A program made the translations under genes and the position numbers. 64,000 nt of DNA from Sistotremastrum niveocremeum HHB9708 (lineage: Eukaryota; Basidiomycota; Agaricomycetes; Sistotremastrales; Sistotremastraceae). Shown here piece after piece: positions 45,346 to 57,687 of the stretch. Each line of letters opens with the position of its first letter. The first letter of the stretch is position 1. The stretch spans positions 664,159 to 728,158 of the forward strand of contig KV419403.1 in NCBI GenBank assembly GCA_001630475.1. Direction: 5' to 3'. The notes beneath the pieces were generated by a model. It was not told the DNA's origin and searched no databases. It saw only the letters and a program-made list of their open reading frames with translations.

Positions 45346-46945
45346 TCAAGTTGTTGAAAGTGCGGTAGAGGGCATGACCATCGTGTCACTAGCATCTCGT
45401 TGACGAGAGCCAATTTTAAATTCGATATTGCTCGCAGGACCCACGCCTTGAGTCGAGATATTTTCTCCACTTATCTCAGCGTTTTTGGTTTTGAGACGGA
45501 ACAGAAGCCGGACTCCGCAAGCAGAGATGAGAGGAAAGAGAATACTTGAGGCGATCTCGCCATTGAACTGAAAATTTGATGAGACGAGGATGACCAGACT
45601 ATCGATATCAAACGCACCCATAACTCTTTCGCTACGACCATGTATATAATGCCCGACCTGAATATAATACTGAGTCGGAAGGCGGACTCAATGTTCAGCA
45701 GTTGAGGCGTACAGTAAAATACTAGAAAGAACAGGTTATGTCAGTTAATTCTATCTTCCAAAATAAGATTCAGAAAGACACTCACACCAAATAGTATGCG
45801 ATGGAGTCTCGAAGAAGTGTCCATACAAGTGTTTCAGGCCCGGTATGATTTGTATAGAGCCCACGATAATGATAGAGTGCTCGGAATGCCAAGGCCACTA
45901 TGATGCTCTCAAAACCTAGAGTCACAACCCTGAGGACGTATCAGAAATGAAAACCTGTTCCACATAGAGTACCCACCAGCTCGTCCAGAAAGAATGTTGT
46001 AGTAAATCCGCATTTGCTGCAAGGCAGCACGGCAAGTTCAACACAACCTCTACGTACCCTTGTACAGCTCAGCAGTTTGCCCGCTCATTGGCGCTCAATA
46101 AATGCAGTTGGTCCACTCACACATGGCAGAATTAATCTCTCGAAAGCCGAAGACAGCGGATATCACCGTTGAAAGGACGAAAAGAATCCACATCAGCCAC
46201 CACAGACGTTTGTGACAGTATAAAGCATGTATTCGGAGAACGAGCGTGATTTCGATGGACCATAACAACGACATTGCTGGTTACGGTTTGTCAGTAAAGA
46301 ATGGGCTGAACGTTCTGAAATCTAATCAAGTCATACCCATAACAAATTGAATGTTGACGGAAATCTGGCCTAGGAACGTCGAAGACGGAAGGTAAAGCAG
46401 AAGCTTGATATGGTCACAATCTCACTTACAGCTGTTGAGATGCGAATATCATTCAGTAAGTCTGCTTTCCCTGGACAACTCGAACTGACGTACAACTAAC
46501 ATTTGTCAATGAAACTTCCGAATAACAGAGCATAGTATAGTCACTCACTAAATTTGAAGGAGGATAGAACAGAGCTTGCGAAGTGAATTCAGTAAAGATG
46601 TCATGTTATGGCATGTCCAGGTAAAAACCAACCAATCGTGAGAAAGAGTTGTTGGAGGAGCGTGCAATATCGCATCTTGCCAATAATGAGCCAGTGCACA
46701 TAACATCAAAAGGACAGCCGGGCGCACATAAAAATAAAGGATCTTAGGAAGACTCCATGCCGTGCCCCAGTAGTATAAAACTTCCCGGGGAAGCGTAGTC
46801 GCTAATAGTGGAGGTTAGCGTGCCGAAAGATGCGAAAATCATTCGACTAACCAATATCGGCAACGCACATCGTCAAACCGCAAACACTGCCATATCTGGA
46901 GACCAACAACGAGTTGAGAAAGAGGGCCTCATCTTGCACATCCAT
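45346..46945 (-). CDS. DUF6533-type multi-span membrane protein, copy 1
   Basis: The minus-strand start at 46945 reads MDVQDEALFLNSLLVSRYGS, then VCGLTMCVADI. Intron 1 has a GTTAGT donor and the next exon gives TTLPREVLYYWGTAWSLPKI, then LYFYVRPAVLLML. The Asp...Leu-x-Glu-Val...Trp...Lys-x-Leu-Tyr-Phe pattern is that of DUF6533, found at the start of many agaricomycete seven-span proteins of unknown function. The last exon ends with ISACGVRLLFRLKTKNAEIS and a polar tail, stop at 45346. The gene has several small middle exons with hydrophobic segments that I could not place exactly, so the span is reliable but the internal exons are not. It is a tandem paralogue of 47831-49449. Confidence 0.65.
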
Positions 46946-47830
46946 CCCGCGGCGCGCCTTTCAAGACGAGCGATGGGGTAGAAGAAAGAAGAGCGACGAC
47001 GATGGACAGGTTCCAGCTATATAGATACACCGCAAGAATCCGAAAGGCCTACTCGGTCAAGGGTTGGCGCTTCTGGATAGACGTAATAGTTGGCGTGTGA
47101 ATTCGTCTTCGACGCCTCGACCGTTTTCCTGGAATATTGGTTTTATTTTGAGCAGAGCAAAAGAACAACAACGAAATTTGAATCCACACTATCATATATC
47201 AAGTCTCGTGTCCCCAATGCATTCTGGACTTCTTGGATTTGAGAGTGTTGCATTGGTTTGAAGGGTTTGAACCCCGTTGACGTTGCAATCGCAAATGGGC
47301 TAGACCTTTGCTAGATCCACGAGAAGGGGGTACGAAATCGATGTGAGAACTCCGCGAATGAATGTCGCATTTAATCGATCTGCCAATAATAGTGTCATCC
47401 AAGTCCTCTTCATTCTGTCAACAGAAATCAACATTTAGAACTGAGGACGCTGCGCTGGCATCTGACAGTGACAAGTCAAGCGCATCTGAAAAAATCACAG
47501 GTCGTGCTCATATGCAGGGACCATATGCCCTTCCGTTTTCACGAGCAAAATCTACGAAGCGCAACCTCGAGATTCACAATATGAAGGGGATCTCGGCAAA
47601 TTGTAGAAAAGCTTCCGTGCGGTTGCCGTTTCCGGAAATGGGTCCAGCCGACTCCGCAGTGATTTGATCCCGCCAAACTCTAATTCCACAAATCCGGACT
47701 CCGGATCCGAGTTGGCAGGACGAACTGACCATGCATAGACTCTAAAACTACAGGTATATTCATTACATATCGTCACTCATTCGTCACAAAAAATAAGGAA
47801 GAAACGAATCTGGATGACGCCAGATCCGAA
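46946..47830. other. intergenic between the two DUF6533-type genes
   Basis: No gene seen; promoter of copy 1 and 3' side of copy 2. Confidence 0.35.
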
Positions 47831-49449
47831 TCAAATCGTCCGTGTGTCATCGATAGGACCCTCGATTTGATCCAATCCGTTGACAGTCGAAGTAGGGCCA
47901 CTTCCACTTTCGATATCTGTCTCTGATCGTGGAGGCCTTGTTTTGAATTTGATCTCAGTGTGAGTGTGTAGAACTTGCATGGACATATCTTGTCCTCTGA
48001 GTTCGGCATTTTTAGCTTGGAGGTGGAATAGGAGGCGAACGCCGCATGCTGAGATGACGGGAAACAAGACGCTTGACGCTGGTTCACCGTTGAACTGATG
48101 TGATATTCAATAATTAATAATCTGGAGAGGAATGGTGGAAAGTTACCCATTGGACCTTTGCAACCGCCATATAAATAGCACCGGCGCTGAAAGACGTCAT
48201 ACTCGTTAGAATCGGATGTATCGACCTCGGACAGATCAAACGTACACTAGAACACTATGACAATAATGAGGACATTTTCCAAAGTTAGAGAAGCATAGAA
48301 AGCTTACACGAGGTAATAAATAATGGAATCCCGAAGAAGCGTCCAGACAAGGGTCTCAGGTCCGTGAAGACCCTTATGGAACTCACGATATCTCCGCAAA
48401 GCCCTAATCGCAAGGCCCACTAATATGCTCTCAAACACGAGCGTGGGTATCCTGCCCTCGTCTCAGAAGTTGGTAAACACAGAATGGAAGGTACCTACCA
48501 GCTTGCCCAGAACGTATCTTGCAGCAGGGTCGAGTTGTTCGCAGTACAGCAGGGAAGACCTGGGATACCCTCTGCTAACCCTATAGGATTTTCTTCGATA
48601 TCCAATCGTATGGAATGAGGGATGGAGGACGTACAGTGGGCTGTGTTGGCTCCTCGGAATCCGATTATGGACGATACGGACATGGTGCAGAGGAAAAGGA
48701 TGGACATGAATATCAGTAGACGCTTGTTGGAATATAGAGCGTGTATTCGGATGATGAGGATGATTTCGATGGACCATAATAATGATAAGCCTAAACATCC
48801 AGAGTAAGCTGAGGTGCGTGACAGGAAGACGGAGAAAAGTACCGATAAGAAGTTGAATATTCACAAAGATCCAGCCTGCGCGCATAATAATAAGTATTGG
48901 AAGTGACAAATGCGCCACTGTACTTACAGCTAGGAAAGTCAGGGAAAGTTCTTTAGTTACAGCTGTCACAAATATTTGGAGCGTACGTACAACTGACATA
49001 AATGAGTAAGAAACACAAGCAAAAGGAACAGGGCGACTCACCAGATCTGATCCAGGATGGAATAAGGCTTGATACATGGGAAACAATTAGAAAGACCGAT
49101 TCATCGAGAGGTTTCGCGGAAAGAACGAACCAATCGTCAGCAGGAGTTGTTGAAGGGAAGTGGAATAGCGCATCTGATGTCAATGAGAGATTATGTGGGG
49201 AAGAGTATCATAGAAGATACACTCACGTAGAAATAGAGAGTTTTTGGTATGCTCTTTGGCGTTCCCCAATAGTATTTAACTTCTCGGGGCAACGTGTTGA
49301 CTGCGAACATCCAGATTCCAGGTTACTGAAGACACGGGAAAGAATCTCTACTCACAGATGTCCGTAAGACACATCGTCAACCCACAAATACTGCAATATC
49401 TCGACACCAAAATGGTATTCGCGAACCCTTCTATGGCATTCGCATCCAT
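47831..49449 (-). CDS. DUF6533-type multi-span membrane protein, copy 2
   Basis: The start at 49449 reads MDANAIEGFANTILVSRYCS, then ICGLTMCLTDI. The following exon gives FNTLPREVKYYWGTPKSIPK, then TLYFY, the DUF6533 pattern. Hydrophobic exon pieces follow through the middle, and the gene ends with VISACGVRLLFHLQAKNAEL and a polar Ser/Thr/acidic tail (stop at 47831). N- and C-terminal parts align closely with copy 1, and both genes point the same way, so this is a tandem duplication. Middle exons are not individually resolved. Function unknown; receptor-like topology is inferred from the family. Confidence 0.65.
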
Positions 49450-51408
49450 GCCTATTCTAGCCTGCCAGGCTGACTAAACCGGTTGAGGACGAAGTCTGAG
49501 ACGACCGAGGGTATATATACAGCGATGAAGAGATGAGATGTGCGGAGAGAGATAATGGTTATCTTTGGATGTCTGTGCACTGCCGACGGACTATGATCTC
49601 CAGTGCCGGCCTGATTGGCGCAGTTGATCCGGAAAGCTGCTTCTGCCTTCAAGCCTATCGGAGACTGGTCACGGTATGCCTCGGACTCTTGCACAACGTC
49701 GTCGATGATACAGGAAATCGCAAGTCCTGGTGTTGTGAGAGCGAGGTGGCAGTAAGGGTCGTGCCTGCCCCGAGTCGTGCTGTCCAGACTCCAGCAGGGT
49801 AGTTGATCCGATTCAAGGCTAACGGGAGAGCGCCAGGGTCGTTGGTTGGGGCGATCTTATAGATATCTGCACTGAATACCGTTCATAGTCTTGCGGAGCC
49901 AGAAGAGGCGGACATGAGGTCTGGGGAGCCATTTGCAGAATTTTTTGGCTGGAGAAGGTACCGGCCGCGATCTGATTCCGCTTAGCGCCCGCTGAGTTTC
50001 AACCTCTCTTCTCTTGTTCAACCATGACCTTTCTTGGTCGCAGGAGTCTCACGAAGCTTCTACAAGTCTATTCGACGGCTTGCTTTCGAAATCATGCTCA
50101 CAGTTGAATTTTATCAAAAGCTTCGAGGAGAATTTGCCTTTTCATTTTTCTTGCTCCAGTTTTGCAGGCCCCTGACTCCTTGTCATTTCATAACCGAGCG
50201 ACCGCATGGTTCAAATCCTGTGCAGCCTTGAAATACCCATAGGCATCAACCGAGTCAAATATCTGAACGGATGAGTACCCTCTGTCCGGATTGCGTCGAG
50301 CTAGATGGGTCATTAATTTCCGTCAGATTCGGCCAGCTGACACATTCTGTCCAAGATCTGTTGTTTTCATACGTGCGAAGACTTTGGCTTCTGTAGATAT
50401 ATGTTCACCAGGATATCAATGCACTGCTCCCGTAGCCCTTCGCAGATATTCCGGGTCGTACCTTACCGACTTGGAAGCCTTTTCTGTCTATTTTGTTGGC
50501 TCATTACTCTGGTCCTGATACCGAGGAACAGGAAGAACTTGAAGCGTTACAGGCTTTGACATTGATCTGGGGATCCCTATTTGTTACCCTGGTGGTTTGG
50601 CTGGACCACCGATGCATCATGTCTCTCAAGTTGAATTCAATTCGACTCGATATACCAAGTGGATATTCCTACCTCTTGGCCTCCTTAAGACCATACAGGC
50701 TTGGCTATTCTTGGCTTGGATCTAGGCACCCGGTTCCCCCCTCATTAATATTGGCTTTTGAATGCGGAAATAAATTGGGGTCGGTTACGCGACCGACTGA
50801 TCAGGCCGTTCGCTGCACCGATTGATAAAGCTTCCGGGCTTGATCTGCGTCGGAACTCGCGGTTTATATTCTCCCCAGGATTGCGATCTAAAGCTTGGAT
50901 ATGGCTTTGATATTCTTGCCATTTCTTGACCACCGTCCTCCATCTTAATGTAATCGTCAACGATGATTCGTTCTGCAGACTCTCAAGGTTGAGGCGTACG
51001 TGCGTCTTCCGTCTTGCAGGGCTCGAGAACCATTGATTTACTCGTGATCATATGTAGCTCACTGCTGAACGGGTTGCAGAAGTGCTCGGAACGCAGACTG
51101 ACATAAGACTGCCCCGCAGTCTTGGACATCTAACTCGAGCGTCATGAAATCGTCTCGTTGCTATAGTTGTTTCTTGTGGCCTGACGTGTCTGGAGGACTT
51201 ACATTGTCAACGGAAAAGATTAAATTTGAAGTAATTTAGAGCTGAGAACAAACTGGGAGTCTAGACGCGCGCCTCTGTCCACGTGGTTCGGGTTTCGGAT
51301 TTCGGAAGTGCACGGACACCCGCTTGAAATCTCTTCAGCAGGCAGAAGTTTACTGTCTTTACATGTCATCGGCCTAGTACTTTGATCATCGCCTCTCCTA
51401 TCTATCTA
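49450..51408. other. 2-kb stretch without a recognised gene
   Basis: Several short open frames on both strands, none with a recognisable domain. Directly upstream of the T-protein gene, the final few hundred bases should contain its promoter. It may hold decayed repeats, but no end repeats were found. Confidence 0.35.
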
Positions 51409-53106
51409 ATGATTCAAACAAAGCTCGCAACAACTGTGGCATCGTCGAGGGTGGCCCTGAATGTGGCGTCAAGAAGAAACTGTCTTAGATTTATGTCTGG
51501 TGGAGGGTCGAGTGAGGTGGTTATGCATCTCCTTACAGCATTATTTTCCGCTGAGGATGTTGTATCATCTAGCTCAGAAAGACGGGGCTATATGACTTTC
51601 ATGTCGCACGAGGAGCGAAGATGGTTCCATTTGCTGGGTATTCGATGCCGTTGAGCTATGGGGATGTAGGACAGGGTGGGTTTCCTATCGGTCAGGTTGA
51701 ACGCGAAGTATCTGAAATGCTCAGTTGCAAGTCATAACAACGTCAGAAACAACGTCGGCTTGTTCGATGTCGGCCATATGGTTCAACACATGTTCGTTGC
51801 TCATCCACTCAAGATTTCACAATTCCTAATCCTGACTGAATCACGCAGCATTCGCGGAGGAAGTTCACTCAAATTTCTCGAGTGGTTGACCCCATCATCA
51901 CTTGGATCTCTCTCAGCCTATCAATCTACTCTCTCAGTCTTGTTGAACGAACAAGGCGGTATCATCGACGATACTGTCATTTGCCGACATCCTGAAGCGA
52001 CGTGGTATGTTGTGACGAACGCGGGACGAAGAGATGAAGACCTTGCGTGGCTTCAGGCCCGTTTGAAGGAGTGGAACGAAAGCGAGCGGTCGATGGATGG
52101 GAAAGTTGAGCATGAGGTATTGAATGACTGGGGCTTGATTGCGTTGCAAGGTATGGCTCACGCTTATGGAAAATTATGAGTCAAAGAGGCTTACGATCAT
52201 TTATGGGCACCGTCAGGTCCTAAAGCAGCTGCTCATCTGCAACGTTTCACCGATTTCGACTTGAGCACTATAACGTTCGGCAAGGCCGCCTACTTGTCCA
52301 TCCAAGGCGTCAGAGTTCACGTTGCGCGTGGGGGATATACGGGTGAAGATGGCTTTGAGGTGCGTTCATCTTTTCCGGGAATACTGTAGGTCTCATGTCT
52401 AACGCAGATTTCAATCCCTCCTGCCGATACCGTGGAAATTACTTCGTTAATCGTCGGCACCGATGGAGCTGTGCAACTCGCTGGACTTGGTGCCCGAGAT
52501 AGTCTGAGATTAGAGGCGGGGATGTGCCTTTATGGGCATGATCTGGATGAACAGACTAGTCCCGTAGAAGCGGGCTTGTCATGGCTGATCGGTGGGCCGA
52601 ATGTTTTCCCGACGAATGATCGTTCTAACCATGATCTACATCCAGGCAAAGATAGACGAGCGTCAGCTGATTTCATCGGAGCACAAACAGTTCTGAAGCA
52701 TCTTCAGAAGGGAGCTTGTCCGCGGAAACGAATTGGACTGATCGTGAGCGGGGCTCCAGCGAGAGGTCAGTTTTCATGTCTATTATTGCCAAATGTTACG
52801 TTCACGTGGCTGATCGTCTGTGCCTCGCAGAGGGTGCTAAGATTATCCACCCCGACTCCGAGGAGGAATTAGGTTCGTGCTGATCTCTTTGAGAGAATGT
52901 CGGAGTTTTTGATCGGTGGTCATTCAGGCACCGTTACTTCTGGGATTCCGTCACCGACGCTGGGAAAAAACATCGCGATGGGATATGTGAAGAATGGGGA
53001 TTGGACGAAATCAGGCTCCAAGTTATTGGTTGAAGTGAGGAAGAAGGTCAGGGAAGCGGTTGTCACGAAAATGCCGTTTGTCCCGACAAACTATTTCCGA
53101 GGATGA
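51409..53106 (+). CDS. GCV1: aminomethyltransferase (glycine cleavage T protein), mitochondrial
   Basis: Nine exons, 51409-51516, 51573-51675, 51725-51791, 51849-52150, 52217-52359, 52408-52591, 52646-52765, 52831-52872 and 52928-53106, give about 415 aa, the usual family length. The N-terminus ([20 protein letters not shown], then RRNCLRFMS) is a typical mitochondrial presequence. Family motifs in order: [101 protein letters not shown] and [17 protein letters not shown]. The enzyme transfers the methylene group from the aminomethyl-lipoyl H protein to tetrahydrofolate, releasing ammonia. Intron 2 uses GTGGGT and exon 3 is only 67 nt. Confidence 0.95.
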
Positions 53107-53239
53107 ACCATAAGTGAACGCTACTTTAAGCACTTCGTTGGCTCAAATTGACCATACCTCGATTCAGAATGAGACTTTACACGGACAATTGGAATAAGGA
53201 GAGCTATCAGGAGAGATCCACGAAGAAGATGTCTCAGTC

Positions 53240-53392
53240 GCCGAACCAGCGAGGATGCCGTACTGCATGAAAACATTGAAATGCCTTTGAATGGATGCTG
53301 CCCGGCGCGGCTGCCATCGAAGCGGCCCGCGATGGCTGATGGTCGATGTTATCTCTGATTCCATGGGTCAGCTCGTCAATGTCTATCGGCAT
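53240..53392 (-). pseudogene. orphan first-exon fragment of the CxC-tail F-box-like family
   Basis: Minus-strand ATG at 53392 gives MPIDIDELTHGIRDNID, which resembles the first exon of the tandem gene at 59987 (MPDGIDELYQGFQTKLEALI). There is no GT donor at the matching place and no later exons follow, so it would be a stranded fragment. The match is short and may be coincidence. Confidence 0.35.
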
Positions 53393-54147
53393 TTTGATAC
53401 AAGACAGCTTGTGACACAAGCGCGCACTGAGGATCAGTTGCAAGCACTGGATAAATCGGGATAATGAAAGCATTTACGATGTCACTCTGGACACAATGTT
53501 AATGAAAATTGCCAGGGAAAGTTCCCTATGCTTTGGCTAGACGTAAATGTCAAACAGGAAACGTGTTTTGCTCACCGAAAATAGCGGTTAAATAGGATCA
53601 CCTATCGGAGTTTGAACAATAGCCTCGCTCACTGCCAGTGACAGGCTAAAGTGACCGCTTGCCTCGGAGGAACCTTGCAGGTCCTGCGACCATAACGATC
53701 TACTAGTTCCAATGGTTGAAACCGACGACAAACCGTCATTCTCCCATAATCACCCTCTTTCCAGGGCCTGTGACTCCCTTAACCGTGCCGAGGATGGCTC
53801 ACAATCGACGGCAATGGCGACGTCGGAGAAATATCTTGCCACATTATCGAGGCTGCCATACATATGCTACGTCGCAGTGTAGTTGACAGCCGTCCAGTGC
53901 AGGGAATCCTGTCTCGCCACCCCCTATAACTTCCTGTCTGCTTACCGATACTTTCGGGTGTTTGATTGTTCTCTGCGTTGTTGCCGTATTTCAGATCCAT
54001 GTACGTGTTTCCTGTCCGTCGCACTATAATTCCACTATAACTAGAGCTAGTGTCTAGAGTTGAGGATCTCATTCACATCCCCTGACCCCCTGCCCTCTGA
54101 CAAGCTACTTCCTTCACTATCGCATCTTGCAGGAGTGATCCCCAGCA
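53393..54147. other. intergenic, promoter side of double mannanase
   Basis: No gene seen; upstream region of the secreted enzyme gene that starts at 54148. Confidence 0.35.
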
Positions 54148-57100
54148 ATGGTCTTGAAAGCATTCTGGGCTGTAGCTGCTCTTGCTGGCCTTGTGTCAGC
54201 TCAGGTCGGACAATGGGGACAAGTGAGGGAGCCGTCTTAAACGTTCTGCATGGGATACTGACCCTTTCCATAGTGCGGCGGTATTAACTGGACTGGAGCT
54301 ACTCAGTGCAGCGGTGGATGGGTCTGTACCGAGTGAGTCTCAATCCAAAGCTTATTTTCGTCGGTGACTGAAAGGGCACTAGGCTGAATCCATATTACTA
54401 CCAATGTCTGGCGCCTGCTTCGACGTCGACATCCTCAAGTCATACTACTACCACTACTAGTACCTCGAAGTCGACGACCACTACTACAACGAAGTCGACG
54501 ACCACAACTTCGAGCACTACGAAGTCTTCGTCGACTACCACCACCACCTCGACATCGAAATCCACTTCATCATCCACGTCCACCACCACCACCAGTTCCA
54601 CAGGTCCCCCTAAGCCTACCGGATTCGTAACGGTTAGCGGACAGGTAAGCCTTCCTATAGTCTGTCTCTCCAGCTTCGTCTGACGCGTCTCTTAGAAATT
54701 CCTATTGAACGGCGCTGAGTACATCGTCGCTGGTACAAATGCCTACTGGTTGGCCCAGTACTCGAATGCGGACATTGATCAAGCCTTCTCGGATATTGCT
54801 GCCGCCGGGCTCACGACCGTCAGAACTTGGTACGCTCCCTCGGCACTGAATTTGCCAATCTTCCTGAATATAGTGCAGGGGATTCAACGAAGTTACTTCG
54901 ATTCCCAATTACGGAGCTTACTATCAAAGCTGGTCCAATGGCGTCCCGACCATCAACACTGGCTCGACGGGTCTTGGCAAATTTGACTACGTTGTATCCT
55001 CAGCCAAAGCTCATGGTATCAAGCTCGTGGTTACCTTGTCAGTCGTGACGCGTTCTTTCCCGCGGTCCTTTGCTAATAGTTCGTATCATTAGGACCAACA
55101 ACTGGAGTGATTATGGTGGCATGGATATCTACGTCAGCCAACTGAACCCAGGAGGCACTCATGATACTTTCTACACCAACCCCACCATTATCGCCGCCTA
55201 CAAGAGCTACATCAATACCTGGGTCACTCGCTACCTCAACGAGCCCACCATTCTCTCCTGGGAGCTTGCCAACGAACCGCGCTGCTCTGGGTCGACTGGC
55301 TCTGCTTCGTCGGCTTGTGTAACGAGCGGTGCCACGATCAACCAATGGGCTTCCACTATCTCGGCGTATATCAAGTCCATCGACTCGAACCATCTTGTCG
55401 CTCTCGGTGATGAGGGATGGTATCAATGGGCGAATCCTCCCACGTACCCTTACGCTCCCGGCGTTGGCATCGACTTCGATCTCAACTTGAAGATCACGAC
55501 TCTCGATTATGGTACCTTCCATTCATACCCTGAGGTAATATAGCCCTTCTTCTCTCGTGACGAGCAACATCACTAAGTCGGCATTGTAGAGCTGGGGACA
55601 GGCTGCGAACGAGTCGGCTTGGGGTGTCCAATGGATCAGTGATCACGCCAATTCCCAGAAGACCGCCAACAAGCCCGTCATCCTGTGAGTTGTCAACTTC
55701 ATGTTCTGTTGGGGAAACGCTGACTCCTGCTCTCAATAGCGAAGAGTTCGGTGTGACGGTCAACCAACCCACCATCTACGCCGGATGGCTGAACACCATT
55801 ATCAGCTCCGGATTGACAGGCTTCCAGTACTGGCAGGCTGGCAGTACCTTCCCCGACGGAACCACGTACAACGATGGATATGCAGTCTATCCCGGCACCG
55901 ACGTCTACACTGTCCTCGAAGAAGGTGCCGCTGACCTCAAGGCTCGTGAAACCGGCGGAAAGGTCACTTCCGTCACCGCTCCAGCAACAAGCACCACTTC
56001 GACTACCACGTCGTCGACGTCCACCACGACTACGACCACTACCACAACTACTACGACCACGTCGAGCACTTCTACTGCGACTCCAACTGGCTTCGTGACT
56101 GTCAGCGGCCAGGTCAGCATAACATTTCTTGCAAAATCCCAGGTTCAATTATCTCACTTTATTGATAGAAATTCCTCCTCAACGGTGTTGATTACATTGT
56201 TTCCGGAACGAACGCCTACTGGCTCGCACAATACAGCAATTCGGATATTGACCAGGCCTTCTCTGATATTGCCGCCGCCGGTTTGACTACTGTTCGCACA
56301 TGGTGAGAGGCGCGTCATCCTAACGAAGGAGATTGTATTCATATGATTGCACAGGGGTTTCAACGAAGTTACTTCCATCCCGAACTACGGTGCTTACTAT
56401 CAAAGCTGGTCGAATGGTGTTGCAACTATCAACACCGGCTCCACTGGTCTCGGGAAATTCGACTACGTTGTGTCATCGGCCAAAGCGCACGGTATCAAGC
56501 TCGTCGTCACTCTGTAAGCATCACTCTTCTCATAGCCAGGATGAATGCTGACTCGCAATGAAGTACGAACAACTGGAGTGACTACGGTGGCATGGACGTA
56601 TACGTCAGCCAACTTAACCCCGGCGGCACCCACGATACATTCTACACGAACCCTACCATCATCGCTGCATACAAGAACTACATCAACACCTGGGTCCAAC
56701 GCTACAAGAATGAGCCCACCATTCTCTCCTGGGAACTCGCTAACGAGCCGCGCTGCTCTGGCTCCACCGGATCGGCGTCATCGGCTTGCGTTACTACCGG
56801 TGCTACCATCAACCAATGGGCCTCGACGATCTCGGCGTATATCAAGTCTATTGACTCTAATCATCTTGTCGCGCTCGGTGATGAAGGATGGTATCAACTC
56901 GCCAATCCTCCCACTTACCCGTATGCTCCCAACGTCGGCATTGACTTTAATCTCAACTTGAAGATCTCTACCCTTGATTACGGTACCTTCCACTCCTACC
57001 CAGAGGTATCGTCTTTTGTGTTGTCTCGCAATCCTCTTCCGAGCTAACATTTCATCACAGAGCTGGGGACAAGCCGCTAACGAATCCGCCTGGGGCTTAC

Positions 57101-57426
57101 AATGGATCTCTGATCACGCTACCTCGCAAAAGAACGCCAACAAGCCTGTTGTTCTGTACGTCATGCTATCTTGCCCTGGCGGCTCTCTTTTTCTCATTAT
57201 TTGCACTTCCAGCGAGGAATTCGGAACTACGGTCAACCAGACCACCATCTACACCGGCTGGTTGAACACCGTGGTGAGCAGCGGTCTCACTGGATTCCAA
57301 TATTGGCAAGCCGGTAGCACCTTCCCTGATGGAACAACTTACAATGACGGATATGCTGTGTACCCTGGCACTGCTGTTTACTCAGTTGTCGAACAAGGTG
57401 CGGCTAATCTGAAAGCAAGAGGGTAA
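54148..57426 (+). CDS. secreted bimodular mannanase, CBM1-GH5-GH5
   Basis: Thirteen exons join without a break: 54148-54222, 54274-54332, 54383-54644, 54696-54829, 54879-55037, 55093-55534, 55590-55684, 55740-56112, 56169-56302, 56355-56513, 56564-57005, 57061-57155 and 57213-57426, about 880 aa. Order: signal peptide (MVLKAFWAVAALAGLVSAQV), CBM1 (CGGINWTGATQC, WVCTELNPYYYQC), Thr/Ser linker, first GH5 domain, second Thr-rich linker within exon 8, second GH5 domain. Both domains keep WELANEPRC (acid/base) and EEFG (nucleophile). Exons 4-7 and 9-12 have identical lengths (134, 159, 442, 95), as in the gene at 38450-40184. Exon 8 reads straight from domain 1 into the linker with no stop. Two active domains in one mannanase are expected; this is unusual for fungi. 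Confidence 0.92.
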
Positions 57427-57687
57427 AATATTAGAGCTCGCACATGAGCGACATCACTTCTATATTATTAGGGTTGCTTGAGCTAAGAGTAACGACCCTC
57501 TTCAATTCTATGCATCGTTCATGTACTCTATCTACACTGCAAGATTAAATGTTAGACAAAGCGGAGTTCAAACAGGAGAGATCTTGAGTGACTGACGCGT
57601 CCGTTACGCGTCCATCCATGCCTTTGACCACCTCTTTGACGTGAAGCTACTGCTCTAGTTTTGAAACACGCCTGAAGGTCATCTAGG

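Noticed and set aside
50190-50232. tRNA-like B box (GGTTCAAATCC)
   Set aside because: Flanking bases do not form the T arm, and no A box, anticodon arm or acceptor stem is present.
53234-53473. 79-codon minus-strand gene
   Set aside because: Only a short first-exon-like match to the F-box-like family; no continuation. Listed only as a low-confidence fragment.
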